DNA of 42,457 bases from Chromohalobacter sarecensis (GTDB lineage: Bacteria; Pseudomonadota; Gammaproteobacteria; Pseudomonadales; Halomonadaceae): the NCBI RefSeq assembly GCF_023061135.1, contig NZ_JAKGAN010000014.1, positions 1-42,457 of the forward strand, read 5' to 3'. The notes beneath the pieces are model-generated. The model saw only the letters and a program-made list of their open reading frames with translations. It was not told where the DNA came from and made no database searches. Both the position numbers and the translations under genes were made by a program. Below, in pieces: positions 18,452 to 25,765 of the stretch (position 1 is its first letter; each line of letters opens with the position of its first letter).

Positions 18452-20087
18452 AGCTCCACAGCGCGCGACACGCCAACATCGCCGACGCCTCTCGCCGATC
18501 TGGATCGTCCCTCTGGTGGCGATCCTCATCGGCCTATGGATGCTTTACGACAACCTTTCCGGCCTCGGCCCCACGATCACGCTACAAATGGAAAACGCCG
18601 AAGGCATCGAAGCCGGCAAGACGTTGATCAAGACACGCAATGTCGAGGTCGGCCGCGTCGAGGATGTGACGCTTTCCGACGACATGTCGCATACCGTGAT
18701 CACCGCACGCATGCAGCCCGATACCGAACGCATGCTCAATGACGAAGCCCGCTTCTGGGTCGTCAAACCACGCATCGACCGCGAGGGCATCAGCGGTCTG
18801 GGGACCGTGCTGTCAGGGGCCTACATTCAATTGCTGCCAGGCCACGGCGATGAGTCCCAGCGCGACTTCGATGTGCTCGACCAACCGCCGGTCGCGCCCC
18901 CCGATGCCCCGGGAATCCGCATCAACCTGGTCAGCCAGGTGGGTAGCTCCCTGAGCGCAGGCGACCCGATCACCTATCAAGGCTTCACGGTAGGCCGCGT
19001 GGAGAACACCGAATTCGATCCCGACAAGAAGGAAATGCGCCACCGACTCTACATCCAGTCGCCGTATGATGTGTTGGTCACCGACACCACTCGCTTCTGG
19101 GTCTCATCAGGAGTCGACTTGCGCCTCAACTCGCAGGGGTTCCAGGTCAATATCGAGTCGATGGAATCGCTCATCGGGGGTGGCGTGACCTTCGGGGTCC
19201 CCGAGGACGTGGAGATGGGGCAGCCTGCCGAATCGGAGGCGACCTATCAATTGTTTGGCAATGAGGAAAGTGCCCGTGAAGGGACCTTCGATCGTTATCT
19301 CGACTATGTGCTACTGGTCGAGGATACCGTACGCGGGCTTAGCCACGGCGACCCAGTGGAATATCGTGGCGTGCGCGTCGGCACCGTGGAAACCGTGCCG
19401 TGGCGTTTCGCCGCGCCACAGCCCAACGACTTGGATCGTTTTGCGATTCCCGTACTGATTCGTATCGAGCCACAGCGTTTCGACGACACCATAAAAGATT
19501 TCGATGCCGATGAATGGCGCACGCGCCTCCAGGGCATGTTCGAGCACGGGCTACGGGCGACGCTCAAACGAGGCAACCTGCTCACCGGGGCGCTTTTCGT
19601 GGACTTGAACTTCCACGACGATCCCGAACCTTACGAGCCACTCACTTTCGAGGGCAAGAAGGTTTTCCCGACGACCACCGGCAGCCTGGCGCAGATCGAA
19701 GAGAAGGTCTCGAACCTGCTCGACAAACTCAACGACGTGCAGATCGAGCCCGTCCTCGACTCCCTGAACGAGACGCTGGCGACCACCCAGAACACGATGC
19801 AGCAAGTCAACGAGATCGCCGCTTCGGTGGACGCGCTGCTCGACGACCCGGCCACGCGCGAGCTACCCGGCAATCTCAACAAGACGCTGCGCCAGACCCG
19901 CGACACACTGGAGGGTTTCTCCCCCGACTCGCAGGGTTATCGTGAACTCAACGATACGCTTTCGCGGCTCGAGTCGTTGATGCGCGACCTGCAACCCGTG
20001 GCGCGCACGCTAAGCGAGAAGCCCAACGCTCTGATCTTCGATAGCGAAGACGCCCCAGATCCGCAACCCAGGGCCCCACGCCAATGA
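18444..20087 (+). CDS. pqiB: Intermembrane transport protein PqiB (three MCE domains)
   Basis: A 547-residue periplasmic protein anchored by one N-terminal helix (about residues 15-33, WIVPLVAILIGLWML). Three MCE domains follow (about 40-130, 155-250 and 285-395), seen in the repeated pattern of AxxIEAGKTLIKTRNVEVG, SAGDPITYQGFTVGRVENT and SHGDPVEYRGVRVGTVETV. The C-terminal 130 residues are a long amphipathic helical stretch, the needle part of the PqiB hexameric tube in E. coli (546 residues). AAGGA lies 8 bases before the ATG, inside pqiA. It should bridge the inner membrane (PqiA) and the outer-membrane lipoprotein (PqiC). Confidence 0.95.
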   Translation: MPEAPQRATRQHRRRLSPIWIVPLVAILIGLWMLYDNLSGLGPTITLQMENAEGIEAGKTLIKTRNVEVGRVEDVTLSDDMSHTVITARMQPDTERMLNDEARFWVVKPRIDREGISGLGTVLSGAYIQLLPGHGDESQRDFDVLDQPPVAPPDAPGIRINLVSQVGSSLSAGDPITYQGFTVGRVENTEFDPDKKEMRHRLYIQSPYDVLVTDTTRFWVSSGVDLRLNSQGFQVNIESMESLIGGGVTFGVPEDVEMGQPAESEATYQLFGNEESAREGTFDRYLDYVLLVEDTVRGLSHGDPVEYRGVRVGTVETVPWRFAAPQPNDLDRFAIPVLIRIEPQRFDDTIKDFDADEWRTRLQGMFEHGLRATLKRGNLLTGALFVDLNFHDDPEPYEPLTFEGKKVFPTTTGSLAQIEEKVSNLLDKLNDVQIEPVLDSLNETLATTQNTMQQVNEIAASVDALLDDPATRELPGNLNKTLRQTRDTLEGFSPDSQGYRELNDTLSRLESLMRDLQPVARTLSEKPNALIFDSEDAPDPQPRAPRQ

Positions 20088-20734
20088 CCGAGATAACCTT
20101 AATGCATACGCGACGCCCGACGCGCCCGGTGCGGCTTCTCGCCGCCGCCGGGCTGGGGCTCTTCATGTCGCTGCTGGTCGGCTGCGCCGGACAAGGCATT
20201 GACCAGTCGCGCTATACGCTCCCCGATGAGACGCAAAACGTCGAAGTCGCCGGTGACCTCAAAGGTAGCGTCTCGCTCGCGTCGCCACGCATGGCCAGCT
20301 ACCTGAAGGATGACGGCATCGTCATGCAGCTCGACGACATTCGCATCCACCAGGCAAGCAACTATTTATGGGCCGAACCCCTGGATCGCCAATTGCAGGA
20401 ACGCATGCGCCAGCATCTCGGCCAGGCCTTGCCCAACGCCGACGTGCTGCGTCGTGGGCAATCCGGGGAGGCACTCACACCAGCGCTGCATGTCCAGCTC
20501 GACGTCGACCGCTTCCAGGGTCGCGACGACGGTATGGCCGTGGTCGGCGGTCAATGGCGTATCCGCGACGACAACGACCGCACACTGTCGCGCGAGTCCT
20601 TCGAGATCGAGCGCCCGCTGGAAGACGATGGCTATCCCGCGCTGGTGAGAGCACTGGGCGCGGCATGGGGCACCCTCGGCGATCGCTTGGCCGATACTCT
20701 GGTAGAGGTGGGGGGCACAGCGGAGGCGAACTGA
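20084..20734 (+). CDS. pqiC: Outer-membrane lipoprotein PqiC
   Basis: A 216-residue lipoprotein. A basic N-terminus and hydrophobic stretch lead to a lipobox LLVGC, giving lipidated Cys34. The mature part has the PqiC/YmbA features ySRYTLPDE near the N-terminus and a VQLDVDRFQGRDDG strand late. The ATG overlaps the pqiB stop as ATGA; a second ATG at 20102, six codons in, would give a more standard signal peptide and is an equally good start. In E. coli PqiC forms an outer-membrane ring docking PqiB. Probably the last gene of pqiABC. Confidence 0.9.
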   Translation: MTEITLMHTRRPTRPVRLLAAAGLGLFMSLLVGCAGQGIDQSRYTLPDETQNVEVAGDLKGSVSLASPRMASYLKDDGIVMQLDDIRIHQASNYLWAEPLDRQLQERMRQHLGQALPNADVLRRGQSGEALTPALHVQLDVDRFQGRDDGMAVVGGQWRIRDDNDRTLSRESFEIERPLEDDGYPALVRALGAAWGTLGDRLADTLVEVGGTAEAN

Positions 20735-20779
20735 CACGGTCTTGTGGCACGCGGCGTTATAAGCATGCCAGCGGTTATA

Positions 20780-20806
20780 GCGGGATGATCCTTGTGATCG
20801 TCCCGC
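20780..20806 (+). terminator. Hairpin after pqiC
   Basis: GCGGGATGATC (20780-20790) and GATCGTCCCGC (20796-20806) form an 11-bp stem with one G-T pair and the loop CTTGT, 46 bases after the pqiC stop. No T-run follows, so it is only a probable transcription end or 3' stabiliser. Confidence 0.45.
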
Positions 20807-20855
20807 TCGGCCCCCATTATCGCATTCGCCATTGCCACCATGAGACACCTTTCCC

Positions 20856-21848
20856 ATGACCTTCTCACGGATACCGGACGTCGACGCCGAGAAAGCCGGT
20901 ATGCTTGGCACCGCTGGCGTCCCGATCAACACGCACAGGGCCTTGCAATGCTTGCGCAATCTGATCGACATCTGGCCTGACGGTGTTTTGGTGTGCGATT
21001 TCGAGAGCCTGCGGATCGACGAATGGAATAGCGCCGCGCGTCACCTGATCGACGTACAGGGCGCTGCCATCGAAGGCTCACGATTGCCGCAATGGTTTCT
21101 TTCCAGCGATCGACGCGCCTTGCAGCGACGCATTCTCCAGGAGCTTGACAAGGACGGCGACACGCTGCGACACAACATGACGCTGCATAACGATACGCCG
21201 GTCGAAATCACCCTGGTGCCAATGCGTGATACCGACGCCATATCGTTGATCGTGGTATTACGCGACCGGCGGCCCTATCTCGATCATCTGCATACGGTGA
21301 AGCGCCAGCTCGCCAAGGCAGAGGAATTGATCAGCCAGGATGCACTGACCGGACTGCTCAATCGGCTTGGCTTCGAGCAGGCCATCGAGGAATTCATGGT
21401 CGAGGCCCAGAGTGACAAGCCGTTCGCGTTGATGATCGCGGATATCGACCATTTCAAGGACATCAACGATACCTATGGGCACCAATTGGGCGATGAGGCG
21501 CTGAAGGTCGTCGCGGCCCGTCTCGCCGAACAACTCCGCGACGACGATGCCGTGGCGCGATACGGTGGCGAGGAGTTCTGCATCCTGATGGCGGTTCCCG
21601 ATACACAGGTCGTTGAAATTGCCGAGCGCGTGCGACATGCAGTAGCAGCGACGCCTATCGGGCTCGGCGATGGTAGCCGATTGACGCTGACGATCAGCAT
21701 CGGCGCCACCTACTATCAGCCCGCGCTGAGCGCGGATGCCATGTTCGAGCGCGCCGACGAGGCGCTTTATGAAGCCAAGGAATACGGTCGCAACCGAACG
21801 GTCATGCTACAGCCGTTGCCCATGAGCGCAGCAGACGAGGAAGAATGA
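20856..21848 (+). CDS. Diguanylate cyclase with N-terminal PAS-like domain
   Basis: A 330-residue soluble enzyme predicted to make cyclic di-GMP from two GTP. Residues about 30-140 resemble a PAS fold. A short coiled linker (about 141-162) leads to the GGDEF domain, opening with DALTGLLNRLGFE. The active-site loop is GGEEF at 237-241 and the metal-binding Asp lies in ADIDHFKDINDTYGH. The inhibitory I-site RxxD (RDDD, 228-231) is exactly five residues before GGEEF, so product inhibition is expected. There is no signal peptide or membrane segment. It stops 3 bases from the fliA stop, convergently, which hints at a motility connection but proves none. The ribosome-binding site is weak. Confidence 0.92.
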   Translation: MTFSRIPDVDAEKAGMLGTAGVPINTHRALQCLRNLIDIWPDGVLVCDFESLRIDEWNSAARHLIDVQGAAIEGSRLPQWFLSSDRRALQRRILQELDKDGDTLRHNMTLHNDTPVEITLVPMRDTDAISLIVVLRDRRPYLDHLHTVKRQLAKAEELISQDALTGLLNRLGFEQAIEEFMVEAQSDKPFALMIADIDHFKDINDTYGHQLGDEALKVVAARLAEQLRDDDAVARYGGEEFCILMAVPDTQVVEIAERVRHAVAATPIGLGDGSRLTLTISIGATYYQPALSADAMFERADEALYEAKEYGRNRTVMLQPLPMSAADEEE

Positions 21849-21851
21849 GCC

Positions 21852-22550
21852 TCAGGCCGCAAGCCGCCCCCTGAGACGGGCCACGGCCTGGCTATGCAAT
21901 TGGCATACTCGCGACTCGCTGACGCCGAGCACGGCACCGATTTCCTTGAGGTTGAGTTCTTCCTGGTAATAAAGCCCCAGCAATAGCTTTTCGCGTTCGG
22001 GAAGTTGTTCGATCGCCTCGACCAAATGCGTACGCGCATCGCCTTTCAATAGTGACTCGAGCGGCGTCGCCGGGGCAGTTTCCCCTGCCGGCGGTTCGCC
22101 GAGTTCGGACACGACCTCGTCAAAGCCCAGCAGATAGCCATTATTGGCATCCAGCAGCAGCTGATGATATTCGTCGACGCTCATATCCAGCGCGCTGGCG
22201 ATCTCGCGCTCGTCCGGGGCACGCCCCAACGACTGTTCGAGCTTATGTACCGCCTGATCCAGCGCCCGCACACTGCGCCGCACGCTGCGCGGCATCCAGT
22301 CACGACTGCGCAGTTCATCGATCATCGCGCCGCGTACGCGCTGGTTAGCGAAGGTGGAAAAACTCGCCCCTTGGGCGGTATCGAAACGTTCCAGCGCGTC
22401 GAGCAACCCCACCATACCGGCTTGAATCAAATCATCGAGCTCGACACTGGCCGGTAAGCGTACTTGCAACGCCAGCGCATGACGCCGCACGAGCGGCATG
22501 TATTGCTCCAGCAATGCGCGTTGGTCGATTTTGCCCTGTGCCGTATACAT
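21852..22550 (-). CDS. fliA: RNA polymerase sigma factor FliA (sigma-28)
   Basis: A 232-residue sigma-70-family factor of the flagellar class that directs transcription of late flagellar, motor and chemotaxis genes. Region 2 includes VELDDLIQAGMVGLLDALER and FSTFANQRVRGAMIDELRS. Region 3 covers about residues 95-150, and region 4 ends with LNLKEIGAVLGVSESRVCQL. The ATG at 22550 is preferred because GAGG lies 8 bases upstream; a GTG one codon earlier is possible. Promoter-like sites with GCCGATAG -10 boxes before motA and cheB are plausible targets. It is the last gene of the leftward block. An anti-sigma factor FlgM would be elsewhere. Confidence 0.95.
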   Translation of the reverse strand: MYTAQGKIDQRALLEQYMPLVRRHALALQVRLPASVELDDLIQAGMVGLLDALERFDTAQGASFSTFANQRVRGAMIDELRSRDWMPRSVRRSVRALDQAVHKLEQSLGRAPDEREIASALDMSVDEYHQLLLDANNGYLLGFDEVVSELGEPPAGETAPATPLESLLKGDARTHLVEAIEQLPEREKLLLGLYYQEELNLKEIGAVLGVSESRVCQLHSQAVARLRGRLAA

Positions 22551-22611
22551 CACTATCGCCTCGGATGTTCGGGGTCGACGCGCGACGCGACGCCCGCTGA
22601 CATTATCGAGC

Positions 22612-22637
22612 TTCCGGCCCGCCAGCCAAGGCCGGAA
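22612..22637. other. Perfect 8-bp hairpin between flhE and fliA
   Basis: TTCCGGCC (22612-22619) and GGCCGGAA (22630-22637) pair across a 10-base loop in the flhE-fliA gap. No T-run follows on the minus strand. It may be an mRNA processing or stability element, or a weak terminator separating fliA. Confidence 0.4.
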
Positions 22638-22687
22638 TAACCCCCGCTTGATGGGTCTTTTCCCGAATTCGTCGCCACCGCCCCCTT

Positions 22688-23119
22688 TCAGCGGTAATTC
22701 ACGATCAGTTGTAAGTCCTCGATGCGCACGTCCCCACGCGGCGCATTCCGGGAGTCAGCTCGCCGAAAGCGCAGTACAAAAGGTCCCTCGGCGGAAAGAT
22801 CTTCCAAGGCCTGCGTCCCTCCGCGACGCGTCGCCATTTCGACACAGCGATGCGGATGACATAGCCACGCCCGCACCTCATCCGGCCCCTTCGTGGTGTA
22901 ACGCCAAGACACCCGCGTGATACGGCCATCACCGACCGTGTAGGACTTGGGCGGACGCAGGGGCGCCGTGCGCTCATCACGCCCCGGCGTCGTCAGCAGC
23001 GGCCCTCGCGGCAGTGTCACCGCCCAGCTGCCGGCTTCGACGGCTTTCGCGAATGACGACATGCTCAGTGCGGCGCCAAACACGGCCAGAAATGCTATGG
23101 CACAGCCCAAGGATTTCAC
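22688..23119 (-). CDS. flhE: Flagellar protein FlhE
   Basis: A 143-residue secreted protein of the FlhE family, which in enterics is periplasmic and is reported to limit proton leakage through the flagellar export gate. The start GTG at 23119 overlaps the preceding stop as GTGA and gives a clean signal peptide cleaved near SFAKA|VEAGSW. Mature FlhE marks are WRYTTKGPDEVRAWLCHPHR with the Cys pair in LCHPHRC, and the ending VNYR, the same ending as E. coli FlhE. A longer version from GTG 23158 would spoil the signal peptide. Its place after flhBA matches enteric flhBAE, with two genes inserted. Confidence 0.85.
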   Translation of the reverse strand: MKSLGCAIAFLAVFGAALSMSSFAKAVEAGSWAVTLPRGPLLTTPGRDERTAPLRPPKSYTVGDGRITRVSWRYTTKGPDEVRAWLCHPHRCVEMATRRGGTQALEDLSAEGPFVLRFRRADSRNAPRGDVRIEDLQLIVNYR

Positions 23120-23553
23120 GAGCGGCGTTCGCTTGAGGGTAGCGTCTGCGCCAGCCACTCGGCAGCGTCAACGTATAGCTCGACCGCCAGAAAGCGGTGT
23201 GCCGTATCCACCAGGTTGCCAAGCGGCATATCGCCCGCACTGGCCGGATCGCGAATCACCAGCAAGCGTGGCAGACGTTCGCGTTGCGACCATTGCTTGA
23301 GTTCGCGATAGGCACGCTGCAAACCTTCCGCGCCGGAGGCCACCCAGATACCCCAATGCGGCGAGGAGCGCTGTGCGGAGGTCACCTCACCGACGGCGAG
23401 AGGCAGGGTCTCCCAGGCAAGGCCACTGAGGGACGCCAGCCGTTCACAAGTCGCCGTCACCGCCTGGGGCGACGGATGGCCGATCGTTACCAGAGCCGCC
23501 TTGTCGCGACGTTGACTCGCATAGGCGCGTAATCCTGCTGCTTGATCGTTCAT
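23116..23553 (-). CDS. Small FlhG-like protein with FlhF-activating helix but no ATPase site
   Basis: A 145-residue soluble protein just after flhF. The N-terminus, NDQAAGLRAYASQ (residues 2-14), matches the DQAxxLR activator helix by which FlhG/FleN proteins stimulate the FlhF GTPase. A normal FlhG (about 280 residues) then has GKGGVGKT and other MinD ATPase motifs; none is present here. The rest, including WVASGAEGLQRAYRELKQWS and LVDTAHRFLAVEL, loosely resembles the C-terminal half of FlhG (an AYxLIK-type helix and an RFLxVxL segment). GAGGTG lies 6 bases before the ATG at 23553. The gene is 10 bases after flhF and overlaps flhE by 4. I read it as a shrunken FlhG; a separate origin cannot be excluded. 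Confidence 0.7.
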   Translation of the reverse strand: MNDQAAGLRAYASQRRDKAALVTIGHPSPQAVTATCERLASLSGLAWETLPLAVGEVTSAQRSSPHWGIWVASGAEGLQRAYRELKQWSQRERLPRLLVIRDPASAGDMPLGNLVDTAHRFLAVELYVDAAEWLAQTLPSSERRS

Positions 23554-23563
23554 CGTCGTCACC

Positions 23564-25765
23564 TCACGATGCCTGTGACAGCGCTGCATGCGCCGTCAGC
23601 AAGTGCATCAACCCTTGCAGCAGGGTATCGGGGCTGCGTCGCTTGCGTTCACCGGCGAGACGCTTCACCACCGGGCGCGCATCCACCGCCCAGCCGTCCT
23701 CGCTCAAGTCCATGCGTAGTGCCAAGGACGCCAATTGCGCTGCCAGGTAGACGCGCAGTTCGCAGTCCAGAGGTGCCGACGCCCCCAACTGTTGCCACGC
23801 CGCGCGCATCAAACGCGATAGATCGTCCTGTTCGAGCTGGCGATACACGAAGGCGCGCATGTCGATCTCCAGCGCATCGCCGCCATGCCCCAGCCAGTGA
23901 TAGACTCCACGCTGACGCCCGCTCTCGGGGTCGTGGCTCGTCGCGATCCATAACTGCAGAGTGGCCGTATCGGCCTCGGCCAAAGTCACGGGTAAGCGCG
24001 ACAGCGTCACGCGTCGCGCGCGGCCGCGCAGGCGGCAGGTATGCTGGCCACAAGGCTCGGCCAGATCGACCAACTCGCCTATCGCCAGACGTTCACCGGC
24101 GTACCAGACACGCTGCTGCACCCGCGTACGTGCCAACCAGGGGCTGTCCGCCTCGCGCAGCTGCTGCCTGACATCGGCGTCGGGCACCCGCGCGAACACA
24201 TGCCAATGACTGCCCAGATGGCGACGCGCCAGGGTCAGGCGTTGCGTATCGGAGGGCGGCCAGCGGTGCAGGGGCCAAGCCAGCGGTAACACATCGCCGT
24301 TGGCATCCTGCGGCAGCATCGGTACCGCCCAGTCCATTCCTCGTGGCTTTCCTCCTGGCCAGAACAGGCCGGTCGCCTCGGCGTCGTTCCATGCCTTGAT
24401 CATCGGCGGCGGTGCCAGGTGCTCTTCGAGCCAGGCTTGCTGGATGGCACGCGGCGACTCGCGACGACGCCACGCGGCGTCGAGCCAGACGACGCCCGGC
24501 ACGCCGCGCTGCAGCGTTTCCATCACCCGCGCCAGTTGATCGCGCTGTGCCAGGAGATCCCGCGATAACGCTTGCAGGCCTTGTCCGGAGGTAGTCGGCC
24601 GCAACATGTCAGTGAGCACGCCGTCATCAAAGGTGAACGGCGAGCCTTGCCCCACGGCCAGCGCATCGTCCAATAACGCCGGCGCTTCGGCCAAGCGAAT
24701 GTCCTCGGGCACGCGCTGACCATGGGAGACGTAATAGAGGCATAGCCGATGGCGCATCACGACATCCAGCGCGGCGCCCAAGCGCGGCGCTTCATCGACC
24801 TTGGTCAACAGGCAACCGTAAAGCGGCGCACCGGCATCCCGCGAGGCACGCTGATAGGTCTCGACGACCTCTTCGAGCGTATCGCCGTGGCTTGCCGCAT
24901 TGAGCAGCAAGAGACGCCGCACCGGACGGCTGGCACCGCCAAGGCGCGCGATCTGCCCCGTCACGCGCTGATCGCGCTGGCTCATGCCCACGGTATCGAC
25001 GATCACCATGCGTTTGCCTTCAAGACGCGTCAGCAAGCCTTCGAGATCATCTTCATGGTGCACGGCATGCACATCGACACCCAGCAACCGGGCATAGATA
25101 CGCAACTGTTCATGCGCGCCGATACGGTAATCGTCGGTGGTCACCAACGCTACGTCGTCCCCGCCGAAGCGCATCACGTAGCGCGCCGCAAACTTGGCGG
25201 TGGTCGTGGTCTTGCCCACGCCGGTCGGCCCCACCAGGGCGAACACACCGCCCCCTTCGAGCATCGTCGCCTCGTCGTCGAGCACCTCGAGACGCGTCTC
25301 CAGTTGACGTCGACTCCAGGCCAGCAAACGCGGGTCATCGGCATCGACATCGACAAGTTCGTCGGGCAGCGTCTCGAGCATTTCGCGCACCAGGCGGGCA
25401 CTGAAGCCGGCAGTAATCAGACGCTGGCGCAAGACACCGCGCACGCCGGGGCGTGCACTGCGTGGGCGTGGTGTCTCGGCGATATGCGACATCAGCAGTT
25501 CGCGCATGGCCTGCATCTCGGCGTATAGGCGATCCTGCCCCGGCGCGGACGGTGCAGCATCGGACGGCGCATCAGCCTGCGCGGGCACGGCCACGTCCTC
25601 GGCCTGTTCGACCAGTGACGACTGGGCCTCTTCGGCCACGGCAACGACTTCGACGCCGTCATCCATGCGCCGGTTGGAAAGAATCAGGGCGTCGTCCCCC
25701 AGTGCGTCTCGCACCTGACGCATCGCCTCGCGACTGGTGGCACCGAGAAAACGCATCACACTCAT
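23564..25765 (-). CDS. flhF: Flagellar SRP-like GTPase FlhF with large C-terminal extension
   Basis: FlhF is an SRP-family GTPase that sets the place and number of flagella. Residues 1-60 form the basic/B region (MRFLGATSREAMRQVRDALG is typical). Residues about 85-388 are the NG domain, with P-loop GPTGVGKTTTT (179-189), DDYRIGAHEQLRIYARLLG (211-229), DTVGMSQRDQ (257-266) and TKVDEA (321-326). The protein is 733 residues, while FlhF is usually 370-500; residues about 390-733 (23564-24598) are extra, Trp-rich and match no family I recognise. The ATG overlaps the flhA stop as ATGA. No frameshift or composition break marks the extension. Confidence 0.93.
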   Translation of the reverse strand: MSVMRFLGATSREAMRQVRDALGDDALILSNRRMDDGVEVVAVAEEAQSSLVEQAEDVAVPAQADAPSDAAPSAPGQDRLYAEMQAMRELLMSHIAETPRPRSARPGVRGVLRQRLITAGFSARLVREMLETLPDELVDVDADDPRLLAWSRRQLETRLEVLDDEATMLEGGGVFALVGPTGVGKTTTTAKFAARYVMRFGGDDVALVTTDDYRIGAHEQLRIYARLLGVDVHAVHHEDDLEGLLTRLEGKRMVIVDTVGMSQRDQRVTGQIARLGGASRPVRRLLLLNAASHGDTLEEVVETYQRASRDAGAPLYGCLLTKVDEAPRLGAALDVVMRHRLCLYYVSHGQRVPEDIRLAEAPALLDDALAVGQGSPFTFDDGVLTDMLRPTTSGQGLQALSRDLLAQRDQLARVMETLQRGVPGVVWLDAAWRRRESPRAIQQAWLEEHLAPPPMIKAWNDAEATGLFWPGGKPRGMDWAVPMLPQDANGDVLPLAWPLHRWPPSDTQRLTLARRHLGSHWHVFARVPDADVRQQLREADSPWLARTRVQQRVWYAGERLAIGELVDLAEPCGQHTCRLRGRARRVTLSRLPVTLAEADTATLQLWIATSHDPESGRQRGVYHWLGHGGDALEIDMRAFVYRQLEQDDLSRLMRAAWQQLGASAPLDCELRVYLAAQLASLALRMDLSEDGWAVDARPVVKRLAGERKRRSPDTLLQGLMHLLTAHAALSQAS

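Noticed and set aside
23700-24400. Faint IS4/Tn5-transposase-like wording (LPVTL ... LQLWIATS ... HWL) in the FlhF extension
   Set aside because: The resemblance is a few spaced residues, there is no DDE triad that I can place and no terminal repeats; too weak to call a transposase-derived domain.
24749-25528. Long plus-strand frame (about 260 codons) antisense to flhF
   Set aside because: High-GC genes commonly leave an open antisense frame; the flhF frame has clear conserved motifs and this one has none.
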